Source: Methanobrevibacter wolinii SH
Lineage (GTDB): Archaea; Methanobacteriota; Methanobacteria; Methanobacteriales; Methanobacteriaceae
Assembly (NCBI RefSeq): GCF_000621965.1
Contig: NZ_KK211377.1
Location: 120,296 to 184,295, forward strand
Reading direction: 5' to 3'
DNA: 64,000 nt
Below are positions 8,607 to 19,600 of the stretch, piece after piece. The notes under the pieces are model-generated. The model made no database searches. It had not been told where the DNA came from and saw nothing but the letters and a program-made list of their open reading frames with translations. A program made the translations under genes and the position numbers. The stretch's first letter is position 1, and each line of letters starts with the position of its first letter.

Positions 8607-10208
8607 ATGGAATTTATTACATTAAAAAATATTAATAAATCTTTTAATGGAGTTCAGGTCTTAAAAGATATTAATTTAGAACTTGATGAAGGTGAAACAT
8701 TAGGTATTTTAGGTCGTAGTGGATCTGGAAAATCTGTTTTAATAAATATGATGCGTGGAACTAAAGAATATGCACCAGATAGTGGAGAAATGATTTTCCA
8801 TGTAGCAATATGTCCTAAATGTTTACATGTAGAAGCTCCTTCTAAAGCAGGGGAGAAATGTCCTGAATGTGGAGAAACTTTAGAGTTAAGAGATATTAAT
8901 TTATGGAACTGTGATAGATTAGAATTTAATGCAATTAAAAGAAGAATTGCTATTATGCTTCAAAGAAACTTTGCATTATATGATGAAGCTACAGTAATTG
9001 AAAATGTACTTAAAGCTATGGGTGATGAAGGAGAATATGAAGAAAGAATTTATAAAGCTTTAGATATTCTTGAAATGGTTCAAATGAGTCATAGGGTTAC
9101 TCATATTGCTCGTGATTTAAGTGGTGGAGAAAAACAAAGGGTAGTAATTGCAAGGCAAATAGCTAAAAATCCTATGTTATTCTTAGCTGATGAACCTACT
9201 GGAACATTAGATCCACAAACTGCAGAAACACTTCATAGAAATCTTCAAAATGCAATTAAAGATAAAGGAATTACTATGGTAATTACTTCTCACTGGCCAG
9301 AGGTTATGGAAAAATTAGCAGATAAAGTTATATGGTTAGAAGATGGAGAAATTGCTCATTCTGGAGATCCTGTAAAAGTTGTTGAATCTTTCTTAGATAC
9401 AGTACCAATTCCTAAAAAAGTTGAATCTCATGAATCTGGTGCACCTGTTGTAAAAATTGAAGATGTTAAAAAACATTATTATTCAATTGAAAGAGGAGTA
9501 GTCAAAGCTGTTGATGGTGTTTCTCTTGAAATTAAAGATCAAGAAATTTTTGGAATTGTTGGATTAAGTGGTGCAGGAAAAACAACATTAACTAAAATGA
9601 TTAAAGGTCTTACTGAACCTAGTTCTGGTAAAGTTTCTATTAAATTAGGTGATGATTGGATTGATATGTCACAACCAGGACCACTTGCAAGAGGTCGTGT
9701 AATTCCATATATTGGTTTATTACATCAAGAATTTTCATTATATCCTTATAGGGATGTTCTTGGAAACCTTTCAAATTCAATAAGTTTAGATTTACCTGCA
9801 GAATTTGCTAAAATCCAAGCTTTGCATGTTCTTGAAGCAGTAGGTTTCACTTCTCAACAAGTAAGTGAAATCTTAACTAAATATCCTGATGAATTAAGTG
9901 AAGGAGAAAAACATAGAGTAGCTATTGCACAAGTACTTATTAAAGAACCAAATATAGTAATGCTTGATGAACCAACAGGTACTATGGATCCAATTACAAG
10001 AGTTATTGTTACTGATTCAATACTTAAAGCTCGTGATGAATTAAAACAAACATTCATTATAGTTTCTCACGATATGGACTTCGTCCTTGATGTTTGTGAT
10101 CGTGCTGGTTTAATGAGAGGAGGAAAACTCCTTGATGTTGGTACTCCTGAAGAAATTGTTAAAAAATTAACTTCATCTGAAAAAGAGGATATGCTTAAAA
10201 ATCAATAA
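8607..10208 (+). CDS. atwA: Methyl-coenzyme M reductase component A2 (AtwA)
   Basis: A 533-aa tandem ABC ATPase. Domain 1 has Walker A GRSGSGKS (36-43), signature LSGGEKQR and [12 protein letters not shown]; domain 2 has GLSGAGKT, signature LSEGEKHR and [11 protein letters not shown]. Between Walker A and the signature of domain 1 there is an inserted four-cysteine knuckle (C69, C72, C85, C88), a feature of component A2. There are no membrane segments. A2 is the ATP-dependent factor that helps reductively activate the Ni(I) F430 of methyl-CoM reductase. The ribosome site AAAGGTGG supports the ATG at 8607. The next gene is another methanogen-only protein. Confidence 0.92.
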   Translation: MEFITLKNINKSFNGVQVLKDINLELDEGETLGILGRSGSGKSVLINMMRGTKEYAPDSGEMIFHVAICPKCLHVEAPSKAGEKCPECGETLELRDINLWNCDRLEFNAIKRRIAIMLQRNFALYDEATVIENVLKAMGDEGEYEERIYKALDILEMVQMSHRVTHIARDLSGGEKQRVVIARQIAKNPMLFLADEPTGTLDPQTAETLHRNLQNAIKDKGITMVITSHWPEVMEKLADKVIWLEDGEIAHSGDPVKVVESFLDTVPIPKKVESHESGAPVVKIEDVKKHYYSIERGVVKAVDGVSLEIKDQEIFGIVGLSGAGKTTLTKMIKGLTEPSSGKVSIKLGDDWIDMSQPGPLARGRVIPYIGLLHQEFSLYPYRDVLGNLSNSISLDLPAEFAKIQALHVLEAVGFTSQQVSEILTKYPDELSEGEKHRVAIAQVLIKEPNIVMLDEPTGTMDPITRVIVTDSILKARDELKQTFIIVSHDMDFVLDVCDRAGLMRGGKLLDVGTPEEIVKKLTSSEKEDMLKNQ

Positions 10209-10428
10209 TTATTTATCTATTTTAATTATTTGATTTTTTTATTTTTTTTAAAATTTGATATTTTTTATATTTTCTATTTTTTCAATATATATTCTAATAA
10301 AATAATTACTTTTATAAATTATAAGATTTATATTTATGAATGTTATAATACTTAGTTTAAATTAATAATAATCTTATAATGAATTTTTTATTTATTATTA
10401 TATTATTTTTATAATTGGAGGAAAAAAT

Positions 10429-10920
10429 ATGTCTTGGGAGAATATGCCTTCACATATATGTAGGGGAGGAGACCTTAGGGGATTAACTTTTTGTTGTCCA
10501 CCAGTTAAACCATGTCCACTTTTAAATGCATTACATGAAGCTGGACTTTCACCTCAAGAATATGTTGATATTAAAACTAAATTTGCTAAAGAAACAAGAT
10601 TAGGGGAAGGTCCTGGAACCTGTTTTGGTTCTTTAGTTTGGTGTTGTAAGCCTACTAAACCATGTCCATTAAGGGATATGTCTATGAGAAACATTAACAT
10701 GAGTGTTGAAGAGTATACTAATTTGAAAAAACAATTATCTGAAGAATTAGTTGCAAAATCTAAAGTCAAAAATACTGATGATGAAAATGTTACTGCTCTT
10801 GTAAATGCATTCCAGATTGAACCTGATGAGGCTAGGAAAGTTTTATCTGATTGTGGGGATGATTTAAGAATGGCTATTAAAATTTTAAGAGTTAAATCAT
10901 TAAAAGAAGAATCTGATTAA
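10429..10920 (+). CDS. Methanogenesis marker protein 9
   Basis: A 163-aa protein starting [19 protein letters not shown]. It contains two cysteine-rich repeats, [11 protein letters not shown] and [11 protein letters not shown], about 55 residues apart, suggesting a metal or Fe-S site made of two halves. The C-terminal 45 residues ([20 protein letters not shown]) look like a UBA/NAC-type three-helix module. Proteins of this type (methanogenesis marker 9) are found in methanogens and have no settled function. GGAGGAAAA precedes the ATG. Its place after atwA suggests a role in Mcr maturation or activation, which is inference. Confidence 0.8.
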   Translation: MSWENMPSHICRGGDLRGLTFCCPPVKPCPLLNALHEAGLSPQEYVDIKTKFAKETRLGEGPGTCFGSLVWCCKPTKPCPLRDMSMRNINMSVEEYTNLKKQLSEELVAKSKVKNTDDENVTALVNAFQIEPDEARKVLSDCGDDLRMAIKILRVKSLKEESD

Positions 10921-10974
10921 TTTTTTTTATTTTTTTTACTATTTTTTATATATTTTTAAATTTTAAGTGTTACT

Positions 10975-11655
10975 ATGTCCTGGTTAAGCCTTTATTTTGA
11001 TGTTAAAGATAAAAATATTTTTGTTTTAGGTACTGGTGAAGTTGCTACTCGTAGAGCAATTAGATTTTTAGATAAAGGGGCAAATCTTGTTCTTGCTGGT
11101 GATAAGTTAAATAATTTGCTTGTTGAAAAAGGAGCTAAACTTATTAAAATATATACTAATTTATATGTATTTGATGAAGATACTCAAATTAAATATATGG
11201 AATCAAATAAGAAACTTATTAAAAGAGAAGTTGAAAAAGCAGATTTTATAATTATTGCAACTGGTGATTATGAACTTGCAGATTATACTTCAAAGATTTC
11301 ACAAGGAAAGCTTTTAAATAGAGCGGATAAAACTGATGATGGAAATATTATAGTTCCTACTAGTTTTTATATTGGTGATGTTGAATTTTCAATATTTACT
11401 GGTGGTAAAAGTCCACTTATGGCAAAAAAATTAAGAAAAAAGATTCAATCTATAATTACTGATGATGAAATTTTAGAAATAAGAATTCAAGATTATGCAA
11501 GAAAAAAACTTAAAAATACTGTGGAAAATCCTAAAAGAAGAAGAGAAATTCTTTATGAGATTTTAGATGATGTTAATATAAAAGAAGCTATTAAAAATAA
11601 AGATTTTGATAAAATTGAAGTTCTTGTTGATAAATTAATTAAAGATAAAACTTAA
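10975..11655 (+). CDS. Precorrin-2 dehydrogenase / sirohydrochlorin ferrochelatase-like (Met8p/CysG N-terminal type)
   Basis: A 226-aa NAD-binding protein: N-terminal Rossmann fold with FVLGTGEVATRRAIRFL, then a family segment around SFYIGDVEFSIFTGGKSPLMAKKLRKKI. It would oxidise precorrin-2 to sirohydrochlorin, the branch compound for siroheme and coenzyme F430. hemA follows 218 bp downstream, as in many methanogens, so this pair covers the entry and a later step of tetrapyrrole synthesis. A stretch between the Rossmann core and the GGKSP segment (YTNLYVFDEDTQIKY) looks longer than in bacterial CysG. Which of the two activities it keeps cannot be told. Confidence 0.85.
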   Translation: MSWLSLYFDVKDKNIFVLGTGEVATRRAIRFLDKGANLVLAGDKLNNLLVEKGAKLIKIYTNLYVFDEDTQIKYMESNKKLIKREVEKADFIIIATGDYELADYTSKISQGKLLNRADKTDDGNIIVPTSFYIGDVEFSIFTGGKSPLMAKKLRKKIQSIITDDEILEIRIQDYARKKLKNTVENPKRRREILYEILDDVNIKEAIKNKDFDKIEVLVDKLIKDKT

Positions 11656-11873
11656 TTTTATGGTTTCAATTATTATTGTTTTTAAAAAGCTAGTCTATTT
11701 TTTTATTTTTATTAATTTAATTATTACTTTTTAAATTTTTATCTAAAGTTTATATTGTTTTAAAAATATAATTTAATATACTTTTAAGTATAAATTTATT
11801 TTTAATTATATTAAAATGATTTTTGAAAAAATGTTTAAACACTTTAAATCTATTAAAAATTGGGGAAATTATA

Positions 11874-13115
11874 TTGATATTTAATATTCGTGTTGATTAT
11901 AAAATGGTTGATATAAAAACTATGGAAATAGTTTATAATGATTTAAAAGAATTATTTAATAATATTCGGGAAAAATTTCAGATAAATGAATATGTGGAAA
12001 TATCTACATGTAATAGACATGAGTTTTATATACATTCTGATGCTTTTGCAATAGAAAATGTTTTTAATGATTTTACTAATGAAAATATTGTTATTGAATC
12101 TGGAGAAGATTCTGTATTTCATTTATTTAGAATGAGTTCTTCTTTAGAATCTATGATTGTTGGTGAAGATCAGATTCTTGGTCAAATTAAAGATTCTAAG
12201 AAAAAAGCTGAAAAAGAAGGACATTTAGGTAAAGTTTTAGATACTTTATTTACTAAAGCAATTCATGTTGGTCAAGAAGTTAGAAGTAAAACTAATATTA
12301 ATAAAGGACACATTTCTATGGGTTCTGCTGCAGTAGATCTTGCAGAGGAATATTTAGGAGATTTACAAGATAAATGTGTTTTAGTAATTGGTGCAGGTAA
12401 AATGGGGGCTCTTGTTGCTAAAGCATTAGCTGAAAAAAATTTAAAAGCTATATTTGTAGCTAATAGAACTTATTATAAAGCGACTAAATTGGCAGAAGAA
12501 TTAAATGGTCAAGCAATATTTTTCGATGATTTATATAAGTATCTTCCAATTTCTGATGTTATTATAAGTGCTACAGGATCTCCTCATACAATTATAACAA
12601 AAAGTCGTATTGAAGAAGCTACAAATAAAATAAAAAAAGATACTAATAAAGATTATACTAATCATAAAATTGTTATAATTGATATTGCTAATCCTCGTGA
12701 TGTTTCTGAAGATGTTAAAGAGATTGGTGTTAATTTATTTAATATTGATGACTTAAGAGGGATTGCTGAAAAAACTGCTAATGAAAGGAAAAAAGAAGTT
12801 AAAGAAGCAGAAAATATAATCAATTATGAATTTGATTTACTTAAAAATTCATTTAAAATAATGGAAATTGATAATATTCTTGCTAGTTTAAGATCATCTA
12901 TGGAAAATATACGCCAACGTGAAGCTGAAAAAGCAATTGTTAAGTTGGCTGATGTAGATGGAAGTATAAAAATTATAGATAATTTAACAAATTCAATTGT
13001 TAATAAAATTTTCTTTGATATTTCTAAAAATATTAAGAAAGCAGCTTGTAATAATGATGAAGATTTAATAAGGGCTGCAGAAATATTTTTTTTAAATAAT
13101 AATGAAGATAATTAG
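11874..13115 (+). CDS. hemA: Glutamyl-tRNA reductase
   Basis: A 413-aa HemA, which reduces glutamyl-tRNA to glutamate-1-semialdehyde, the first committed tetrapyrrole step leading to F430. The nucleophilic cysteine is in EISTCNRHE (C46), the substrate motif is IVGEDQILGQI, the NADPH site is VIGAGKMGALVAKAL, and a C-terminal dimerisation helix follows. A frame from 11823 is open, but family members start near M-I-x-NIRVDHK; a TTG at 11874, 7 bp after the ribosome site GGGGA (11862-11866), gives MIFNIRVDYK and is chosen. Confidence 0.93.
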   Translation: MIFNIRVDYKMVDIKTMEIVYNDLKELFNNIREKFQINEYVEISTCNRHEFYIHSDAFAIENVFNDFTNENIVIESGEDSVFHLFRMSSSLESMIVGEDQILGQIKDSKKKAEKEGHLGKVLDTLFTKAIHVGQEVRSKTNINKGHISMGSAAVDLAEEYLGDLQDKCVLVIGAGKMGALVAKALAEKNLKAIFVANRTYYKATKLAEELNGQAIFFDDLYKYLPISDVIISATGSPHTIITKSRIEEATNKIKKDTNKDYTNHKIVIIDIANPRDVSEDVKEIGVNLFNIDDLRGIAEKTANERKKEVKEAENIINYEFDLLKNSFKIMEIDNILASLRSSMENIRQREAEKAIVKLADVDGSIKIIDNLTNSIVNKIFFDISKNIKKAACNNDEDLIRAAEIFFLNNNEDN

Positions 13116-13681
13116 TTATTTTTTATTGGCATTTTTTTACTTATTTTTTTATTTTTTTTACTTATGATTTAAAATCCTAATTTTTTCTAATTATTTTAAT
13201 TAAAAATTACTATGTTTCTATCACTTGGGCTTTTTTACAAATTTAATCTTGTTGAAATTTTTTAAATTTAATTTCTTATTTTTGAATAATTTTATATTTT
13301 TTCTTAGGATATTTATTTGTTTTTTATTTTTGTTCGTAAATTTGTGTATATTTATATTATATGAAAATTAAATTATTATATACTAAAAATTATTTTTTTA
13401 TTAATTGATTTTTGCCTCTATTGAAAATATATTTTATTTAAAAATTTGATTTTATAAAATACATTTTTTTAAATTTAAAATAATTTTTATCCTAAATTTA
13501 AAGAATTTCAATAAGGTTAATCTTTTTTAATGAAATTATATTTTTTAGTAAATTATTAAAAATTATGTAAATTTTTAATTTTTGGATATAAGTTAAGTAT
13601 GACTTTTTATAATTTTATTTATTTTTTAAATAATTTTATTAAAATGAACTATTTGCTTATTGTTGTTTATATGTGATAAAT
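13116..13681. other. 566-bp AT-rich spacer upstream of the adhesin gene
   Basis: Noncoding and very AT-rich. Near 13249 the sequence GTTGAAATTTTTTAAATTTA resembles one end of the dispersed inverted-repeat element and may be a decayed copy. TATTTATATTATATG at about 13348-13362 could be a promoter. Nothing else is recognisable. Confidence 0.4.
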
Positions 13682-16600
13682 ATGAAAAATTCAAAGAAAA
13701 TATTTATATTTTTTATGATGTCTATTCTGATTTTCATATTTTGTGGAAATGTTTATGCAGCAGAGCTTGCAAATGACTCTTCCTCTTTATCTAATGAGGA
13801 TTCAATTATTGTAAATTGTGAAACTAGTATCACTAATTATAATGATAATTTAATTAATTCATCAAGTAATTCTAATAATCATTCTAATTACTTATCTAAT
13901 GAATCTTCAAAAGATTCAAATATTAGTTCTAATTTTGTTGGTTCTGCTCAAGAAAATGAAATTTCAAGTAAAAATTCTAGTGCGAATCCTTCATTAATTT
14001 TTATTAATACTAGTAATGGTTCCTATTATCCTTTTGTTAATGAAACTTTGAATTTTGCACTTTTATTTAATAATACTGGTTCTCAAACAGGATTTCAACC
14101 TGTTATTCGATTAATATTACCTCTTGGTTGTGATGAAATTTTAAGTGCAGAATATTTAGGTTTTCCTTTAGAGCATATTAAAGTAGGTGTATTTTCAGCT
14201 ATGAACAATTATACCTTAAAAGATCCTTATTCTCGTTTGGATGTTGTTGGTGCTGAAAATTCAACATTTTATGTATTTAAATTACCTTTTGGTAGTTATA
14301 CCAATAATCAGCCTGCAATGACAGTGAATTTCACTGCTTTATTAAATGGAACTAATGTATTTGATACATTGAAACTTTATGCTACTGCAGAATTTATTTA
14401 TGGTAATGATCCATTGGATAATCCTGATGTTGATCCACAAATTGTAGGTAATACTGTTAGTGCTGATGTTAAACCCGTAATTGTTAAATTATATAAAGAT
14501 TCTTCATTATATGAGGATGAGACTGTTACAGGTCCTAATTTTCCATTTAAGTATTATGTTTCTATTAATGTTGCAAATAATGTTACAATTGAAAACTTGA
14601 CTATTAAGGATGATATTCCATCTGTATTAATGTTTATTAATAATAGTAAATATCCTATTAGTTTATATTATGGTAATGGAACTTTAATAGATCCTAGTTT
14701 GTATACTATTGAGGTAATTCCTAATGGTAATACTACTGGTGGTAAAATTATTGTAAAATTATCTAATTTAACTGGTACTGGATATGGTGATAAAGATTTA
14801 TTATTGTCTTATTGGGTTTATGCTCCAAAATATGATAATTCTACTGGGGAATTAAAAGAGATTCTCACTAAAGATAAAACTTCTTTATTAGTGACTAATA
14901 ATGTTAACATAACTTATGTTTATGACAATAATACTTTTAATCAATCTGATTATGATAATGTCATTTTGAAAGTTATGGCTATTCAAAAATATTCAAGTTC
15001 CTATGAAGTAAAACCTAATGAAAATGTTACTTATATCATTGATTTCCAACTTTCAGATTATTTTGCATTAAATGATTTTGATGTTTATGATACTGTTGGA
15101 TATGAATGGGGTAATGCTCAAGTCATTAATCTTAATAGTATTAAATTGATAATAAAAAATCAAACCTATTATTTAAATAGTTCTTATTATGATTTTATCC
15201 CAAATGAGAAAACTCATGATATCATTATTATCCATGTTTCAAAATTTTTAAAAGATAATAATCTTAGTGGATGTATTGGTGGTTATTATAATGAAAGTTC
15301 TAATGGTAACCCTTTAGAGGGTTCTCTTTCAATGACATTTAGAATTAATGACCATTATTCTAATAATAAAACTTTAGTTGCTCGTGATTATGTTAAAAAT
15401 ATTGTATTTGGAAATGGTACTCTTTTGAATACTAATATAGCTATTAATGATTCAAGTTATAAGGAGATTAAAATTCTTCCTATGCAATTTTCTAAAGGTA
15501 TCTATGCAGTTGATGGGGTTGTTATAAATAACAATAATACTGTCAATGTTCGTCCAGGTCAAAATGTAACATTTATATTAACTTTGGATGTTCCTTTTGG
15601 TAATGTAAATAATTTAACTGTTGTTGATTATTTCCCAATACCTTTCTTTAATTTAGAAAATTTTAATACTACTATGGTTGGTATTGGAACTATTCCTACT
15701 GCTAATCATTGGACTTTTACTAATGATACTTATTTCTGTAAGTATTTAAATGGTTCATTTGCTTATCCAATAGTTTCAATTAATGCTGCTGAAAATACTT
15801 TTACAGCATGTTCTCCAGGTACTATTTACAATCCTTTATCTTCAAATGATGTAGCAAAAATTTTAATTACAGTCATGGCAACTGATGAACCAATGGGTGA
15901 TTTACTTAATTTATTAAATTTTGCTCAATTATCTTATGATAATTCTTTAAATGTAATTTATTCGAATGAAGTATTCATTAATTTAATAACTAATGAACCA
16001 AATTTAATTATTAATAAAACTGTAGATAATATTACTGTTGAAAATAACACTATTTTATGTTATAATATTACAGTAAAAAACATTGGACATTCTACAGCTT
16101 ATAATATAACTGTGAAAGATGATTTCATTGATTTATATAAAGATTTAATTAGAAATGGCAATGTTGTTAATATTACTGCATGTTATGGTAATGGTACTAA
16201 ATTAGACATCAATGCTAATGATTTATTTGGTGATGGTTTTAAATTATCTAAATTAGGTTACACTAATGTATCTAATAATTTTACTATAAGTTACTATGTT
16301 AAATTTAATGAAAATCCAAATTTAGGACAAGATATTACTAATACTGCTAATATAACTTCATTTTATGCAAGGGATAATGCTACAAACTTTGTTAATTCTG
16401 GTAATCAGTTTGAGTATTCTGCTAATGCATCAGTTAAAGCAAAGGATTTAAATTTTTCTAAAATTTATGTTGGATCTAATATCATTGGTAAAGACGGAGT
16501 AACAATTGGAGAAAACTGTACTTTTAATTTAACAATTAATTTTCCTGATTTAATTGCTAAAAATTTAACAATTAATGATACTGTATATGGATTAAAATAT

Positions 16601-19600
16601 TTAGGTTATAATATTGTTAATGAAAATAGTGTGGACTATGATATGACTATTAATGGTAGTAATACTGGTATTAAATCAGATATTGTTATTGATATTCATA
16701 AAATAATTCCTACTTCTAGTGATGATAATTTGACTATTCAGTTATATTTCACTCCATTTGATAATGAGTCATCAATTCCTTTAAATAACTTAAATAAAAC
16801 TATTGTTAACACTGCAGTCTTAACATATCGTGTTAATAATAAAACTGTTAACATATATAAATCTGATAAACTTAATGTTTATCAACCAAAAAATTTGATT
16901 AATAAATCATTCAATATTACTGAAGTTGAAGGTGGGGATGCAGTAGAGTGTGTTATCACTGTATTTAATAATGGTACCTCCATATCTTATAATACGACTA
17001 TTATTGACGATTTAAATGAATTAATAAATAGATTTATTAAAGATAATTCTAGGGATAACATTGAATTTTACTTAAATGGTATTCCAATAACTGAAAACAT
17101 GACTTGGATTGGAAATATCGCTGTATTTAATCTTGGTAATTTAACTATAGGCCAAAAAGTTAATATAAGTTTTAGATTTAGTATTAAAAAAGATGTAATC
17201 ATTAATGACACTAAGTATGTCAATTTTGCTAATTTGACTTATTATTCTATGCCCGATAATACCACTAATGAAACTAGGACTTATTCATCTGTTAATGGTG
17301 CAAGTTTTTATTCTAATGCAACTATTGCTTTGATTAATCCTACTATTGAAAAAATATTGGTAGATTCATTAATCAATGGTACTCATTATAATGAGTATAA
17401 TGAAGCAAGTATTGGTGAACATGTTCTATATAATATTAAAGTTCATTTATCTAATGGTACTTATAACTCTATTACAATAGTTGATAACCTTCCTGAAGGA
17501 TTTGAGTATATTGATGGAAGTGCTATCTTTGCTAATGGTACTCCAATAACTGATTATGGTAATATTTCTGTTAATCATGATGAAAATAATTTAAAAAGAT
17601 ATATAACTTTAAATTTTGATAATTTACTTGCCCAAGATGTTATTCGTAATAATCATGGTAATTTCACAATCAACATAACTGTTTTAGTATTAAATAGTTC
17701 TTCTAATACTATGGGTGTATCTAAAATTAATAATGCAAGTTTAAATTGGAATAATAATGGTTCAGCTTCTGCTAAGTCTAATCTGGTTACTATTGTAGAA
17801 CCAATATTGAAAATTAATAAAAAATTTAATGAAACCAATATTGAAGGTAATGATAATATTAGTTTCAATATCTCTGTTGGAAATAAGGGTAATACTCCAT
17901 TATTTAACATTACTGCAATAGATAACATAACTAAGTTAACTTCTGATATTGCTTCAAAAGATTCTATTACTTATGATATTCTTCTTGGGGATATAGATAA
18001 TGTTAATGTTTCTATTGATTATAGTACTGGATTAATTACAATTAAAGTTAAACAATTAAATAAAAATCAAAATATTGTAGTTAGATTTTATTTCAAAGTA
18101 AAGGATGATGTTTTAATAGGTAATTCCTATTTAAATATTGTTAATGCAAGCGGTATTTCTGTACCTACTGGTGAAGAATTTAGGATTTATTCTAGTTCTG
18201 CTAATGATACAATTTATACTAAAAATCCAACTATTAATAAAACTGTAATTAATTCTACCGTCCTTAATGGTAAGGATAATATTACAATTGGTGAAAATAT
18301 AACTTATTGTATTGGTGCTAACTTAGCAACTGGTGAATACAATACCATTATTATAAATGATACTCTTCCAAATGGTCTTAGGTATGTCAATGGTTCTGTA
18401 GCTATTTATAAAGGTGAAACTGGGGATGTTTTACTTAATAGTGATGAGTATGAAGTTATTGTAGAAAATAATAGTATAATAATTAAATTTACAAATCCTA
18501 GTACAACTACTAAAGATCTAATAGATTATTATAATTCAAAGTTTAGAGTTTACTTAAATGCTACATTATTAAATATAAGTTCAAATAGTGCAAATCAATC
18601 TAAAATAAATAAAGCTGAACTTACTTGGAATAATTTAACTACAAAGGCAAATTGCATTGTTAATGTAGTTGAACCTAATATTATCATTAGTAAAAATTTC
18701 AATAAAACTAATAATGTTCAAGGTAACGATAGTATTAAAATTATTAGTGTGGTTAAAAACAATGGGGATTCTCCATTATTCAATATTACTGTAGTTGATA
18801 ATTTAACTGAGTTATTAAATAGATTCATTGAGAATAATGATAGAAGTAAAATCATTATTAAAATCAATAATCAAGAAGTTAATAATTCTGTAATCTGGAA
18901 TGGTGGTGTAGTTAATGTTCTTATTAATCAATTAAATGTTGGTGAAACTGCAAATATTACTTATGAATTTACACTTAAAAATTCAACATTAATTAACAAT
19001 ATTCCATATATTAATAATATTAATGTAACTGCCTATTCTGTACCTGTTGAAAACAAAGAAGCAAGAGTCTACTTTGCTAATAGTACTGCTAAATTTAATT
19101 TAGCAAAACCTTCAATTGATAAAACAGTTATTAACTCTTCTATTGATAACGGTTTAAATAATGTTACTATTGGTGAAATTATCACTTATGGTTTAAACAT
19201 TACTTTACCTATTGGTAATTATACTAATATGGTTATTAATGATGTTCTTCCTGAAGGATTTAAATTCATAAATTCTTCAAGTATTGGGGGAGTAACTGTT
19301 AATGTAAATAATGGTAGGTTTATTAATATAGTTGTAGATTCATTTAATTCAAACATCTATGATAATAATTTATTAATTAAAATCAATGTACTTGTATTAA
19401 ATAATAGTAGTAATATTGAAGGCATGGTTAAGGTTAATAATGTAAATCTCACTTTAAATGGTGATTTAATAAGTAATAGTAGTGTTGGTGTACGTATTGT
19501 CGAACCAGATATAAGTATTAACAAAACAATATCTGGCCATAATAATGATACTAAATATAATGTTAATGAAACTGTGGAATATTCAATTATTATTAAGAAT

